Positions 7,659 to 16,369 of a DNA stretch of 64,000 nucleotides are shown one piece after another. Both the position numbers and the translations under genes were made by a program. Positions within the stretch are counted from its first letter, which is position 1. Each line of letters starts with the position of its first letter. Location of the stretch: NCBI RefSeq assembly GCF_002837185.1, contig NZ_KZ478007.1:1-64000 (forward strand), in the 5' to 3' direction. A model generated the notes under the pieces. It was not told the origin of the DNA, did no database searches, and worked only from the letters and a program-made list of their open reading frames with translations. The DNA comes from Pseudomonas fluorescens (GTDB lineage: Bacteria; Pseudomonadota; Gammaproteobacteria; Pseudomonadales; Pseudomonadaceae).

Positions 7659-8393
7659 TCACGCCTTGCTGATGATATTCCCCGCGTGCAGCCCGCATTC
7701 CTTCTGCGTGGCTTCTTCCCACCACCAGCGGCCTTCACGCTCGTGCTGGTTGGGCAATACCGGGCGGGTGCAGGGCTCGCAGCCGATGCTGATAAAGCCG
7801 CGCTCGTGCAGGCTGTTATAGGGCAGTTCAAGCATGCGGATGTAACCCCAGACTTCCTCACTGGTCATCTGCGCCAGCGGGTTGAACTTGTACAGGGTAC
7901 GTTCTGGGGTAGAGAACGCCGTATCGATTTCCAGCGCGGCCACCTGACTACGGGTGCCCGGGCTCTGGTCGCGGCGCTGGCCGGTGGCCCAGGCGCGCAC
8001 GCCTGCGAGTTTGCGGCGCAACGGTTCGATCTTGCGGATGCCGCAGCACTCGCCATGACCGTCCTTATAGAAGCTGAACAGGCCTTTCTCCTTGACGAAG
8101 GGTTCCAGCTTGCTCTGGTCCGGCGAGATCAGTTCGATGTCGATCTTGTAGAAGTCACGCACCTGTTCGATAAACCGATAGGTTTCCGGGTGCAGGCGGC
8201 CGGTGTCGAGGCTGAACACCTTGACGTTCTTGTTCAGCTTCCAGGCCATGTCCACCAGCACCACATCTTCGGCGCCGCTGAAGGAAATCCACAGGTCGTC
8301 ACCGAACTGGCTGAACGCCAGCTTGAGAATGTCCTGGGCGGACTTGTTGGCATAGGTCGTGGCGAGTTCAACGACGTCGAAGGCTTGGTTCAT
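7659..8393 (-). CDS. cysH: Phosphoadenylyl/adenylyl-sulfate reductase CysH
   Basis: A 244-residue assimilatory reductase that turns activated sulfate (APS, as in other pseudomonads, or PAPS) into sulfite using thioredoxin-type reductant. Sequence marks are the PP-loop region [13 protein letters not shown] (about 38-50), [11 protein letters not shown], and two cysteine pairs, GECCGIRK and IGCEPCTR. These bind the [4Fe-4S] cluster that marks APS-reducing enzymes; the C-terminal KECGLH supplies the catalytic cysteine. The length is normal. It lies divergent to thrH, the order I recall from P. aeruginosa, and ends just before a REPIN. Confidence 0.95.
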   Translation of the reverse strand: MNQAFDVVELATTYANKSAQDILKLAFSQFGDDLWISFSGAEDVVLVDMAWKLNKNVKVFSLDTGRLHPETYRFIEQVRDFYKIDIELISPDQSKLEPFVKEKGLFSFYKDGHGECCGIRKIEPLRRKLAGVRAWATGQRRDQSPGTRSQVAALEIDTAFSTPERTLYKFNPLAQMTSEEVWGYIRMLELPYNSLHERGFISIGCEPCTRPVLPNQHEREGRWWWEEATQKECGLHAGNIISKA

Positions 8394-8543
8394 CAGGACG
8401 GTTCCTACAGGTCAGTGGCGCTGAGCGCTCTATAGGCGGCGATGGTATCAAAATCCGCCCTGCGTTGCGGCGGCGTGCGTGAGTCGCTAGAGTTCGGCAG
8501 TCCTTTTGCTCGCTCAACTTGAATAATACGAACGGAGTGTCTT

Positions 8544-9161
8544 GTGGAAATTGCCTGTCTCGACCTGGAAGGGGTACTGGTTCCGGAAATCTGGATCGCC
8601 TTCGCCGAAAAAACCGGTATTGAATCCCTGCGCGCCACCACCCGTGACATTCCCGACTACGACGTATTGATGAAGCAGCGCCTGCGCATCCTCGATGAGC
8701 ACGGGCTCAAGCTTGCCGATATCCAGGCAGTAATCGCGACACTCAAGCCACTGGAGGGCGCCATCGAGTTCGTCAACTGGCTGCGCGAACGCTTCCAGGT
8801 GGTGATTCTCTCCGACACGTTCTACGAGTTCTCCCAGCCGCTGATGCGCCAGCTGGGCTTCCCGACATTGCTTTGCCACCGCCTGATTACCGATGAAAGC
8901 GACCGGGTGGTCGGCTACCAGTTGCGCCAGAAAGACCCCAAGCGCCAGTCGGTGCTGGCGTTCAAGACACTCTACTATCGGGTGATCGCTGCGGGTGACT
9001 CCTATAACGACACCACAATGCTGGGTGAGGCTGATCGTGGAATTCTGTTCCATGCGCCAGAGAATGTGATTCGTGAATTCCCGCAGTTTCCGGCCGTGCA
9101 CACGTTTGAGGACTTGAAGCGGGAGTTTATCAAGGCGTCGAATCGGCAGTTGAGCCTGTAA
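8544..9161 (+). CDS. thrH: ThrH phosphoserine phosphatase / homoserine phosphotransferase
   Basis: A 205-residue HAD-superfamily enzyme of the ThrH family, able to dephosphorylate phosphoserine and transfer the phosphate to homoserine. Motif I is CLDLEGVLVPEIW, in which the second acidic residue is Glu rather than Asp as typical of ThrH; motif II is ILSDTFYEF; motif IV is AAGDSYNDTTMLGEAD. The start is GTG at 8544, preceded by CGGAGTGTCTT containing GGAG. It is divergent from cysH, conserved neighbours in Pseudomonas. A single REP arm follows the stop. Confidence 0.93.
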   Translation: MEIACLDLEGVLVPEIWIAFAEKTGIESLRATTRDIPDYDVLMKQRLRILDEHGLKLADIQAVIATLKPLEGAIEFVNWLRERFQVVILSDTFYEFSQPLMRQLGFPTLLCHRLITDESDRVVGYQLRQKDPKRQSVLAFKTLYYRVIAAGDSYNDTTMLGEADRGILFHAPENVIREFPQFPAVHTFEDLKREFIKASNRQLSL

Positions 9162-9185
9162 ATTATCCGGCGCGGCTGATGGCCT

Positions 9186-9210
9186 CATCGGGAGCAAGCC
9201 CCCTCCCACA
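9186..9210. repeat. Single class A REP
   Basis: ATCGGGAGCAAGCCCCCTCCCACA stands alone between thrH and the HigA-like gene, without a facing partner. Confidence 0.7.
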
Positions 9211-9229
9211 TGAGCCTCCCAGCCTGCGC

Positions 9230-9586
9230 CTAAATGCCTGCCAGCAATCGTTCGTAAGGAATACACAATCCCTCATGCAGGCGTTTGATCATCGCCAGGC
9301 TCAGTTTGCGCTTGCCGTTCAGAACTTCTGACACTCGCCCGCTCGGGCCGATAAAGGGCTCAAGATCGCGGGCGGTCAAGCCCATTTGTTCCATGCGGAA
9401 TTTGATCGCTTCTACTGGATCCGAAGGCGGCATTGGAAAATGTTCCGCCTCGTATTTCTCGATGAGAACGGCGAGAATTTCCAGTTCGTCACCTTCGGGG
9501 CTGCCGGTGGCCGCTCCCCAAATCTGCTCGACGCGCGCGAGCGCAGCGGCCAGGTCTTCCTGAGAATGAATAGGTTTGATGTTCAT
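9230..9586 (-). CDS. HigA-like XRE-family antitoxin, orphan
   Basis: A 118-residue helix-turn-helix protein of the HigA type. The N-terminus carries the IHSQEDLAAALARVEQIWGA module followed by DELEILAVLIEKYE, and the DNA-binding part is MGLTARDLEPFIGPSGRVSEVLNGKRKLSLAMIKRLHEGL (about 70-110). In complete systems a HigB ribonuclease gene lies immediately upstream; here I find no toxin-like frame in the 240 bases before it. A perfect palindrome at 9613-9631 lies just upstream and is its probable autorepression site. The ATG at 9586 is chosen; the preceding in-frame codon at 9589 is a non-ATG start. It may be a domesticated regulator or the survivor of a toxin loss. Confidence 0.78.
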   Translation of the reverse strand: MNIKPIHSQEDLAAALARVEQIWGAATGSPEGDELEILAVLIEKYEAEHFPMPPSDPVEAIKFRMEQMGLTARDLEPFIGPSGRVSEVLNGKRKLSLAMIKRLHEGLCIPYERLLAGI

Positions 9587-9612
9587 CACACGGTCTGCGC
9601 GTTATTTTCCTT

Positions 9613-9631
9613 ATCTCCCATTTTGGGAGAT
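9613..9631. promoter_or_regulatory. Perfect operator palindrome upstream of HigA-like gene
   Basis: ATCTCCCATTTTGGGAGAT has 8-base arms and a 3-base centre, 27 bases upstream of the HigA-like ATG. The position and symmetry fit an XRE antitoxin autorepression site. The assignment to this protein is inferred from adjacency. Confidence 0.6.
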
Positions 9632-9830
9632 TGTGGGGCGAAGTGGCCGAAGATGCAATTCCTGAAACAAATCCTGACGATTGAGCAGTCGCATATGTGA
9701 TCCTTCACAGACGGCCGGTGGGCGGTGGAAGACGGAAGCTATCGCGCAGCTCACCGTCGGTCCACAACCGTTCTGATTCAGGGTTTTTCGTGGCGAAGTC
9801 GCTGCCTTGCGCGGCAGGAATGGCCTGGTT

Positions 9831-11174
9831 CTAGAGCGCTTCCAGGGTGTGTAACAACACCCGTACCTTGGTCAGCGACTCTTGATATTCCGCCTCCCAC
9901 TGCGAGTCCGCCACGATCCCGCCGCCGCCCCAGCAGCACACCTGTGCGTCCTTTACCAGCAAGCTGCGGATGGCAATGGAGCTGTCCATTTCGCCGCGCA
10001 CGTCCAGGTACATCAGCGAGCCGCAGTACAAGCCACGTCGGGTCGGTTCCAGTTCGTCGATGATCTGCATGGCGCGGATCTTCGGCGCACCGGTGATGGA
10101 GCCGCCGGGGAAGCTGCCTTTGATGAGGTCGAGGGCATCCTTATCGTCGGCCAGTGTGCCGGTGACGCTGCTCACCAGGTGGTGCACGTTGGGGTAGCTT
10201 TCCAGGCTGAACAGCTCCGGTACGGTTACCGAGCCGATACGGCAACTGCGGCCGAGGTCGTTGCGCAGCAGGTCGACGATCATCAGGTTTTCCGCGCGAT
10301 CCTTGGGGCTGGCCAACAGTTCGTTGGCGTGCGCCGCGTCAGCCTGCGGTGTCAGGCCACGGGGGCGGGTGCCTTTGATCGGGCGGGTTTCGACATGGCG
10401 CTCGCTGATACGCACGAAACGCTCGGGCGACAGACTCAATACCGCACCGTGATCCGGGAGGCTCTGGAATCCGGAGAACGGCGTCGGGCACGCTTGGCGC
10501 AATGCACAGTAAGCCACCCATGGATCACCGGCGCACGGCGCGCGAAAACGCTGGGCAAAGTTGACCTGATAACAGTCACCGGCCTGGATGTAGTCCTGGA
10601 TGCGCACGATGGCCTGGCGGTACGCCTCGGCCGTGAGGTCCGGCGCCATCGGGCCTTGCAGCGTGAAGCTGGCCGTTGACTCAGTGAACGGCCGACTGAA
10701 CAAGGCAATCAGGCGCTGCCGCTCACTGTCGACCAGTGTGGGATGAAACACCAGTTGGCTGGTCTGCGTCTGGTGATCACTGATCAGCGCCCAGGCGTAC
10801 AGGCCCAAGCGCGCGTCCGGCAGGTGCAAGTCGTCCACCGCCAAGTGGGGCATGTGTTCCAGGTGTCGGCCGAAGTCGTAACTCAGGTAGCCGATCAAAC
10901 CACCGGCAAAGGGCAGCTCTACACCGGCGGGCAGTGCCGCGTCGCCCAAGTGCGTCAGGCTTTCGCGCAAGCGTTGCAGGAAATTGCCGCCGCTCTCCTC
11001 AGGCTCAACCGCCAGGGTCGCCTCGGGCCAGGCACTGAGCAGGTCATAACGGCCACGCTCGGCAGCCGGTCGACCGCTGTCGAGCAGCACCGCGCCAGGG
11101 GCATGACGAATCGCCGCAAAGTAGTGGGCGGGGTTGGCCCGATAGGGCAGCGGATGTACGGAACAAGTCGACAT
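9831..11174 (-). CDS. pabB: Aminodeoxychorismate synthase component I (PabB)
   Basis: A 447-residue PabB that converts chorismate and ammonia to 4-amino-4-deoxychorismate for folate synthesis, with a PabA glutaminase encoded elsewhere. The C-terminal chorismate-binding domain contains CYQVNFAQRF, the PIKGTRPRG motif whose lysine distinguishes PabB from anthranilate synthase, ENLMIVDLLRNDLGR and FPGGSITGAPKIRAMQII. The N-terminal region has the TrpE-type beta sandwich including GGLIGYLSYDFGR. The frame is open a further 116 codons upstream, but that stretch is low-complexity basic sequence; the ATG at 11174 matches the usual length. The cysH-thrH-pabB order is conserved in the genus. Confidence 0.93.
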   Translation of the reverse strand: MSTCSVHPLPYRANPAHYFAAIRHAPGAVLLDSGRPAAERGRYDLLSAWPEATLAVEPEESGGNFLQRLRESLTHLGDAALPAGVELPFAGGLIGYLSYDFGRHLEHMPHLAVDDLHLPDARLGLYAWALISDHQTQTSQLVFHPTLVDSERQRLIALFSRPFTESTASFTLQGPMAPDLTAEAYRQAIVRIQDYIQAGDCYQVNFAQRFRAPCAGDPWVAYCALRQACPTPFSGFQSLPDHGAVLSLSPERFVRISERHVETRPIKGTRPRGLTPQADAAHANELLASPKDRAENLMIVDLLRNDLGRSCRIGSVTVPELFSLESYPNVHHLVSSVTGTLADDKDALDLIKGSFPGGSITGAPKIRAMQIIDELEPTRRGLYCGSLMYLDVRGEMDSSIAIRSLLVKDAQVCCWGGGGIVADSQWEAEYQESLTKVRVLLHTLEAL

Positions 11175-11275
11175 GCGGGGTGGATCAGCCAGTGGCGCGG
11201 GGGGGAAGGAATTGTAGTCCCCTGTAGGATTTGCTCCTAGAGGGGATGTCGGGGATAGACAGTTTGAAGACCGGA

Positions 11276-12262
11276 TCAGCCTTCCACCGGCGGAATATGG
11301 CCGAACATTTCCTGTACGAACTTGACCCGCTCTTCCACGGTTTCCGTCACGCCGGCGGCTTTCAGTTCTTCCAGCCGCGCCTCCACCGCATGGGTGCGCA
11401 GGGTCAGGCCGCAGTCGTTGGCAATCTGGATATTCAGCCCCGGCCGCGCATTCAGCTCCAGGATCAGCGGGCCTTTTTCCTGGTCCAGTACCATGTCCAC
11501 GCCGATATAGCCCAGGCCGCACAGCTCATAACAGCCGGCCGCCAACTTCATGAAGCCGTCCCAGTTGGGCAGTTGCACGCCATCCACCGCATTGGTGGTA
11601 TCGGGGTGTTTGGTGATGATGTTGTTCAGCCAGGTGCCACGCAGGGTCAGGCCGGTGGCGAGGTCCACGCCCACGCCAATCGCGCCCTGGTGCAGGTTGG
11701 CCTTGCCACCGGACTGACGGGTCGGCAAGCGCAGCATCGCCATCACCGGGTACCCCATCAGCACAATGATGCGGATATCCGGCACGCCTTCGTAGCTGAT
11801 GCTCTTGAAGATCTGGTCGGGCACCACGCGGTATTCGATCAAGGCGCGGTCGCGGTGGCCGCCCAGGGAGTACAGGCCGGTCAGGATGCTGGAAATCTGA
11901 TGCTCGATTTCTTCATGGCTGATGATCTTGCCGGACACCGTGCGATAGCGCCCTTCAAAACGGTCTGCCACCACCAGGATGCCATCGCCGCCCGCGCCCT
12001 GGGCGGGCTTGATCACGAAGTCGCTGCGCCCGCCAATAATGTCGTCGAGCCTGTCGATTTCCTTCTCGGTGGAGATCACCCCGTACATCTCCGGCACGTG
12101 GATGCCGGCCGCCAGGGCCCGCTCCTTGGTGATGATCTTGTCATCCACGATCGGGTACAGGCTGCGCTTGTTGTACTTGAGCACGTAGTCGGCGTTACGC
12201 CGGTTGATGCCCATGATCCCGCGCGCCTCCAGGGCTTTCCAGGTCTTCCAGAAGCCGAACAT
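11276..12262 (-). CDS. Alpha-L-glutamate ligase-like ATP-grasp protein
   Basis: A 328-residue ATP-grasp enzyme of the RimK-related E-ligase group. Visible motifs are FVIKPAQGAGGDGILVV (ATP-binding lysine and glycine loop, about 103-119), the ALIEYRVVPDQIFKSI strand, and LILELNARPGLNIQIA with the metal-binding Glu and Asn near residues 270-285. RimK-like enzymes add glutamate to a carboxyl acceptor; the acceptor here is unknown. It is the third gene of an operon with a 7TM inactive-transglutaminase protein, whose stop codon shares an A with this ATG (TAATG), and a retropepsin-like protein. That trio is conserved in gammaproteobacteria and, as I recall, has been linked to osmotic adaptation. 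Confidence 0.82.
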   Translation of the reverse strand: MFGFWKTWKALEARGIMGINRRNADYVLKYNKRSLYPIVDDKIITKERALAAGIHVPEMYGVISTEKEIDRLDDIIGGRSDFVIKPAQGAGGDGILVVADRFEGRYRTVSGKIISHEEIEHQISSILTGLYSLGGHRDRALIEYRVVPDQIFKSISYEGVPDIRIIVLMGYPVMAMLRLPTRQSGGKANLHQGAIGVGVDLATGLTLRGTWLNNIITKHPDTTNAVDGVQLPNWDGFMKLAAGCYELCGLGYIGVDMVLDQEKGPLILELNARPGLNIQIANDCGLTLRTHAVEARLEELKAAGVTETVEERVKFVQEMFGHIPPVEG

Positions 12263-13794
12263 TACGAGTCAGCCTTCAGGAACGCCTTGAAACGTACCAG
12301 TTCGGTCAGGCGATAACCGCGATAACGCCCCATGGCCAGCATGAAACCTACCAGGATCAGCAGGATCGCCGGGAAGGTGAACACGAAGTAGATCAGCTCC
12401 GGCACGCTCATGATGATGTGCGCCAGGGAGGCCGCGAACAGCGTGCCGATCGCCACTTTCAGCGCATGGTTGGCGCCGCGCTCTTCCCAGGTGATCGACA
12501 GGCGTTCGATGGTCATGGTCAGGATCACCATCGGGAACAGCGCCACCGACAGGCCTCGCTCAAGGCCCAGCTTGTGGCTGAACAGGCTGATGGCGGCAAT
12601 CAGCACCACCACGAAGGTCAGCACCACCGACAGCCGTGGCAGCATCTGCAGCTTCAGGTGCTCCAGGTAGGACCTGAGCGACAGCCCCAGCGCTGTAATA
12701 ATGGTAAACAGCACAATGCCGAAGCCCAGTTGCGTCTCGCGAAATGCCAGGGCAATCAGTACCGGGGTGAAGGTGCCAAGGGTCTGCAGGCCGATCAGGT
12801 TGCGCAGGATCAGGATCACCAGCACGCCAATCGGGATCATCACCATGATCATGAACGTCTGTTGGGTTTGCAGCGGCAGGCCGTACAGCGAGTATTCGAG
12901 AAAGTTGGCGTCGGTGTTTTCGTCGGTCAGCTTGGCCAGGCGAATCGCGTTCATCTCGCTGTTGTTCAGGCTGAAGGTGACCATGGCTTTCTTGCCACCA
13001 TCGACCGTGATCAGGTTTTCATCGCCGGTCCACCACAGCAGGCGGTCGGCGGGCAGGCCTTGTTCACCGGTTTCCGGGTTGAAGTACAGCCAGTCGTTGC
13101 CGTTGAAGCTGCGCAACCACAGTTCAGGCGATTGCGGCTGGTCGGCGACGAGGCGGATGGTGTGGACTTTTTCCACCGGAACATGAGCGATGGACAGCAG
13201 CAATTCGACGATCTTGGCCTTGTGCGACGTCGACGGGTCGCCCGCCAGCAGCAGCTTCACGTTGTCGTCGTTGAGGTTGTTGGTGCGCTTGATGGCTTCG
13301 GTGATAAAGGTTTCGACGTCTGCCGAGTGCTGGCGAATCGGCGCGAGCAAGGCTTCGGCGGCAATTTTTTCCGGGCCTTCCACGGCGATGCTGTCGCGAA
13401 AGGTCGGGCCCTTGATCTTGACCTTTTCACCGCTGTAGCGCTTGGTCAGCACCAGACGGTAATACAGCGTCTGGTTGCCCTTGGCGCGGCGCGCCGACCA
13501 CGTGACCTTGCGGTTGCCGTCGGCGCGGTTGACGCTCACCCCGTAGTTGTTCGAGATAAAACTCTCATTGAGGCTGACGAAGTCGCGGCTCAACGGCGGC
13601 ACGAACATCGAAATCTTCACCGGGTCCTTGGGACTGGCGACGAACTCGACCTTGGCGTCGATGTTCCACAAGTCGTCGGTGGCGTCCTCGGTGACAGGGA
13701 TGCCCAGCACGAAGATCTGGTAGGCGGTGACCGAAATACCCAGCACCACCAGAATGGTGATCAGGATTTTCAGGTGCAGGGTCAGAGAGCGCAT
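12262..13794 (-). CDS. Inactive transglutaminase / 7TM membrane protein
   Basis: A 510-residue inner-membrane protein. One N-terminal membrane segment (about residues 7-30) is followed by a long periplasmic region (about 35-300) that resembles a transglutaminase fold without an obvious Cys-His-Asp triad. Six or so C-terminal hydrophobic segments follow (about 330-490: MIMVMIPIGVLVILIL, ALAFRETQLGFGIVLF and others). This fits the 7TM inactive-transglutaminase family, found beside the ATP-grasp ligase and retropepsin-like genes on either side. It starts 5 bases after the upstream stop and overlaps the next gene by one base, so the three are translationally coupled. It may sense or gate a periplasmic signal to the cytoplasmic ligase; that is inference. 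Confidence 0.8.
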   Translation of the reverse strand: MRSLTLHLKILITILVVLGISVTAYQIFVLGIPVTEDATDDLWNIDAKVEFVASPKDPVKISMFVPPLSRDFVSLNESFISNNYGVSVNRADGNRKVTWSARRAKGNQTLYYRLVLTKRYSGEKVKIKGPTFRDSIAVEGPEKIAAEALLAPIRQHSADVETFITEAIKRTNNLNDDNVKLLLAGDPSTSHKAKIVELLLSIAHVPVEKVHTIRLVADQPQSPELWLRSFNGNDWLYFNPETGEQGLPADRLLWWTGDENLITVDGGKKAMVTFSLNNSEMNAIRLAKLTDENTDANFLEYSLYGLPLQTQQTFMIMVMIPIGVLVILILRNLIGLQTLGTFTPVLIALAFRETQLGFGIVLFTIITALGLSLRSYLEHLKLQMLPRLSVVLTFVVVLIAAISLFSHKLGLERGLSVALFPMVILTMTIERLSITWEERGANHALKVAIGTLFAASLAHIIMSVPELIYFVFTFPAILLILVGFMLAMGRYRGYRLTELVRFKAFLKADS

Positions 13795-13799
13795 TCGGT

Positions 13800-14336
13800 T
13801 TACTCGGCGGTATGAGCGTCGGCGGCGCAGGCAGGTTTGCCTGCTGCATATTTAAGGCTGGGGTCGATCAGCGCGTCAAAGCGCTTGAGCGCTTCGGAGC
13901 CGATCAGCAGCGGATATTGGAAGGTGCTGCGGTCAGTCAAGTTCACTTCGATGCTGCGTAAAGCGCCGCCCATGCAGATATCCAGGGCAATCACCGGACG
14001 AGCGGTGTACTTCTTGTCCTCATCGGGATCGTAATCATCGGCGCGGCGCTTGATTTTGCTGACGCGGGCCAGGGGACGTTCGATGGGATGGGAGTGGGCG
14101 GTATCGATGGCCAGGTAGAAACGTACCCAGGATTCGCCGTTGCGCTTGAAGCGTTTGATATCGCGCGCACTCAGCGAGGCAGTCTTGGCGCCCGTGTCGA
14201 GTTTTGCCGCGACTTCCAGGTCGATGCCCGCCAGCTTGGCGTATTCGTTCAGGCCATACACCGTCTTCTCGGCGGCAACGCCAAGGCTCGGTATGGACAA
14301 TAGGCATAACAGTAGGGGGAAGGGCTTGAGTCTCAT
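13800..14336 (-). CDS. Retropepsin-like (Zn_protease Pfam) periplasmic protein
   Basis: A 178-residue exported protein. A signal peptide (MRLKPFPLLLCLLSIPSLGVAA) precedes a retropepsin-like domain whose active-site-like triad reads KLDTGAKTASL; the family is labelled ATP-dependent zinc protease in databases. Other family marks are VRFYLAIDT, the KYTARPVIALDI strand and YPLLIGSEALKRF. A single DTG means it would act as a homodimer, as retropepsins do. An AGGA lies six bases upstream of the ATG. It leads the operon with the 7TM and ligase genes. Family members in other bacteria have been connected to glutamate-ligase-based osmoregulation, which is remembered, not shown here. Confidence 0.8.
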   Translation of the reverse strand: MRLKPFPLLLCLLSIPSLGVAAEKTVYGLNEYAKLAGIDLEVAAKLDTGAKTASLSARDIKRFKRNGESWVRFYLAIDTAHSHPIERPLARVSKIKRRADDYDPDEDKKYTARPVIALDICMGGALRSIEVNLTDRSTFQYPLLIGSEALKRFDALIDPSLKYAAGKPACAADAHTAE

Positions 14337-14497
14337 AATTCCTGAGGCGATGCAGTGCGAAATTCAAGGCGACTGGCATTACTGCGCAAGCTCCCTCGTG
14401 CGCCATTTCATCTGGAGATGTCAGGCAAAAGCGGCGGGCATTCTAACATGATGCTTTTTTGGCGCCAGCGCTGGCAGGCGGCCATGCTCGTCAATGT

Positions 14498-14506
14498 CAA
14501 AGGAGG
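14498..14506 (+). promoter_or_regulatory. Orphan perfect Shine-Dalgarno sequence
   Basis: AAAGGAGGT, fully complementary to the 16S tail, stands 11 bases before the GntR operator with no start codon at a usable distance (TTATTAGACGATTG follows). It may be chance, part of the promoter, or the relic of a lost leader reading frame. Confidence 0.25.
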
Positions 14507-14516
14507 TTATTAGACG

Positions 14517-14528
14517 ATTGTCGACAAT
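14517..14528. promoter_or_regulatory. prp operator 1 (GntR site)
   Basis: ATTGTCGACAAT is a perfect 12-base palindrome 74 bases upstream of the GntR gene of the prp operon. FCD-type GntR regulators bind such TGTCGACA-like dyads. A second, imperfect copy lies at 14590-14601. Confidence 0.65.
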
Positions 14529-14589
14529 GTGGATTTATTCTTTGACTAAGTAGTGGGTATTAGCTAGTTTTTGCCACATTGCTTTTAGA

Positions 14590-14601
14590 GGTGTCGACAA
14601 T
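14590..14601. promoter_or_regulatory. prp operator 2, overlapping the start region
   Basis: GGTGTCGACAAT matches the palindrome at 14517-14528 in ten of twelve positions and ends one base before the ATG at 14602, overlapping the likely ribosome-binding sequence AGAGGTG. Two sites 73 bases apart would allow looping or a double block. Confidence 0.55.
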
Positions 14602-15300
14602 ATGCTGGGTCAACCGGAATTTCCGCCGGCGCTGTCGGATGAATCCCAAACTATGTCGGAAAACGTCTTCCGGCGCATCCAGGCCGCCATCGTCAAGGGC
14701 GAGATCGCCCCCGGCACGAAGATTTCCGAACCGGAGCTGGCGCGTACCTATGGCATCAGCCGTGGCCCGCTGCGCGAGGCGATTCACCGTCTGGAAGGCC
14801 AGCGCCTGCTGGTGCGGGTGCCCCATGTCGGCGCGCGGGTGGTGTCATTGAGTCACGCCGAGCTGATCGAGCTGTATGAAATCCGCGAGTCATTGGAAGG
14901 CATGGCTTGCCGGCTGGCGGCCGAGCGCATGACCGACGCGGAAATCGAAGAACTGCGCCAGGTATTGCACACCCATGAACGGGATGCCGCGTTTCAGGCC
15001 GGTGTCGGCTATTACCAGCAGGAAGGTGACTTCGATTTTCATTACCGGATCATTCAAGGTGCCGGTAACCGCACCCTGACCCAGATGCTCTGTGGTGAGC
15101 TGTACCAATTGGTGCGCATGTACCGCATCCAGTTTTCCACCACCCCCAATCGTCCACGTCAGGCCTTTGCCGAGCATCACCGCATTCTTGACGCGATTGC
15201 CGATCGCGACGGTGAACTGGCCGAACTGTTGATGCGTCGGCATATCGGCGCTTCGAAACGCAACATCGCCCGTCACTTTCCGGACGGCGCTCCCCAATAA
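14602..15300 (+). CDS. GntR/FCD-family regulator of the methylcitrate operon
   Basis: A 232-residue GntR regulator. The winged helix-turn-helix covers about residues 25-90 (FRRIQAAIVKGEIAPGTKISEPELARTYGISRGPLREAIHRLEGQ split across the fold) and is followed by an all-helical FCD effector domain with metal/ligand histidines (for example DFDFHYRIIQGAGN and EHHRILDAI). It heads the prp operon, 13 bases before prpB, as in other Pseudomonas. Its ligand is probably 2-methylcitrate or a related intermediate, by analogy. The two TGTCGACA dyads upstream point to autoregulation of the whole operon. Confidence 0.9.
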   Translation: MLGQPEFPPALSDESQTMSENVFRRIQAAIVKGEIAPGTKISEPELARTYGISRGPLREAIHRLEGQRLLVRVPHVGARVVSLSHAELIELYEIRESLEGMACRLAAERMTDAEIEELRQVLHTHERDAAFQAGVGYYQQEGDFDFHYRIIQGAGNRTLTQMLCGELYQLVRMYRIQFSTTPNRPRQAFAEHHRILDAIADRDGELAELLMRRHIGASKRNIARHFPDGAPQ

Positions 15301-15313
15301 ATAGAGGTGAGTC

Positions 15314-16207
15314 ATGAGTTCCACGAACAAGAGCACCCCAGGCCAGCGTTTTCGTGACGCGGTCGCCAGTGAACAGCCGCTGCAGGTGGTTGGCGCAATC
15401 AACGCCAACCACGCCTTGCTGGCCAAGCGCGCCGGCTTCAAAGCCATCTATCTGTCAGGCGGAGGCGTGGCCGCCGGCTCCCTGGGCGTTCCGGACCTGG
15501 GCATCACCGGCCTGGATGATGTGCTGACCGATGTACGCCGTATCACCGATGTGTGCGACCTGCCGCTGCTGGTGGACGTGGACACCGGTTTCGGCTCCTC
15601 GGCGTTCAACGTGGCGCGCACCGTTAAGTCGATGATCAAGTTTGGCGCCGCCGCCATCCACATCGAAGACCAGGTCGGCGCCAAGCGCTGCGGCCATCGC
15701 CCCAACAAGGAGATTGTGTCCCAGCAGGAAATGGTCGACCGCATCAAGGCCGCCGTGGACGCGCGCACCGATGACAGCTTCGTGATCATGGCCCGCACCG
15801 ACGCCCTGGCCGTGGAGGGTTTGGAGTCCGCCCTGGAACGCGCCGCCGCCTGCATCGAGGCCGGCGCCGACATGGTGTTCCCGGAAGCCATTACCGAACT
15901 TGAGATGTACAAGCTGTTCGCCTCGCGGGTCAAGGCACCGATCCTGGCCAACATCACCGAATTCGGCGCGACCCCGCTGTACACCACCGAACAGTTGAAA
16001 TCTGCCGATGTTTCCATCGTGCTGTACCCGCTCTCGGCCTTCCGCGCCATGAACAAGGCCGCCGAGAATGTGTACACCGCGATCCGTCGCGACGGTACGC
16101 AACAGAACGTGATCGACACCATGCAAACCCGCATGGAGCTATACGATCGTATCGACTACCACACCTTCGAGCACAAGCTCGACGCGCTGTTTGCCGCGAA
16201 GAAGTAA
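15314..16207 (+). CDS. prpB: 2-methylisocitrate lyase
   Basis: A 297-residue member of the isocitrate lyase/PEP mutase superfamily that splits 2-methylisocitrate into pyruvate and succinate, the last step of the methylcitrate cycle. It has the Mg-binding DVDTGFG, the [14 protein letters not shown] block with the catalytic KRCGH cysteine (residues about 120-125), the [11 protein letters not shown] segment and normal length. An AGAGGTGAG lies upstream of the ATG. It follows the GntR gene by 13 bases, and a class B REPIN separates it from prpC. Confidence 0.96.
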   Translation: MSSTNKSTPGQRFRDAVASEQPLQVVGAINANHALLAKRAGFKAIYLSGGGVAAGSLGVPDLGITGLDDVLTDVRRITDVCDLPLLVDVDTGFGSSAFNVARTVKSMIKFGAAAIHIEDQVGAKRCGHRPNKEIVSQQEMVDRIKAAVDARTDDSFVIMARTDALAVEGLESALERAAACIEAGADMVFPEAITELEMYKLFASRVKAPILANITEFGATPLYTTEQLKSADVSIVLYPLSAFRAMNKAAENVYTAIRRDGTQQNVIDTMQTRMELYDRIDYHTFEHKLDALFAAKK

Positions 16208-16226
16208 CGGCTATCCGCTTAACTGC

Positions 16227-16340
16227 TGTAGGAGCGAGCTTGCTCGCGAAAATCGTCAACGATAACGCGGGAAACTTGAAGATACGCGGTGAATGTGCGG
16301 TCTTCGCGAGCAAGAACCAGGCGTCCCCCTCGCTCCTACA
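16227..16340. repeat. REPIN, class B, with one arm interrupted
   Basis: The left arm TGTAGGAGCGAGCTTGCTCG starts at 16227. The right arm should be its complement, but after GCGAGCAAG a 14-base insert (16315-16328, AACCAGGCGTCCCC) precedes CTCGCTCCTACA. The core CAACGATAACGCG is shared with the copies at 57657 and 63648. It lies in the prpB-prpC gap. Confidence 0.85.
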
Positions 16341-16369
16341 GTGATAAATACAAAAATGGGAGAAGAACC

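Noticed and set aside
12418-13815. A 465-codon frame opposite the 7TM gene
   Set aside because: It has the same shadow composition (runs of QQH and RQ) and no start signal.
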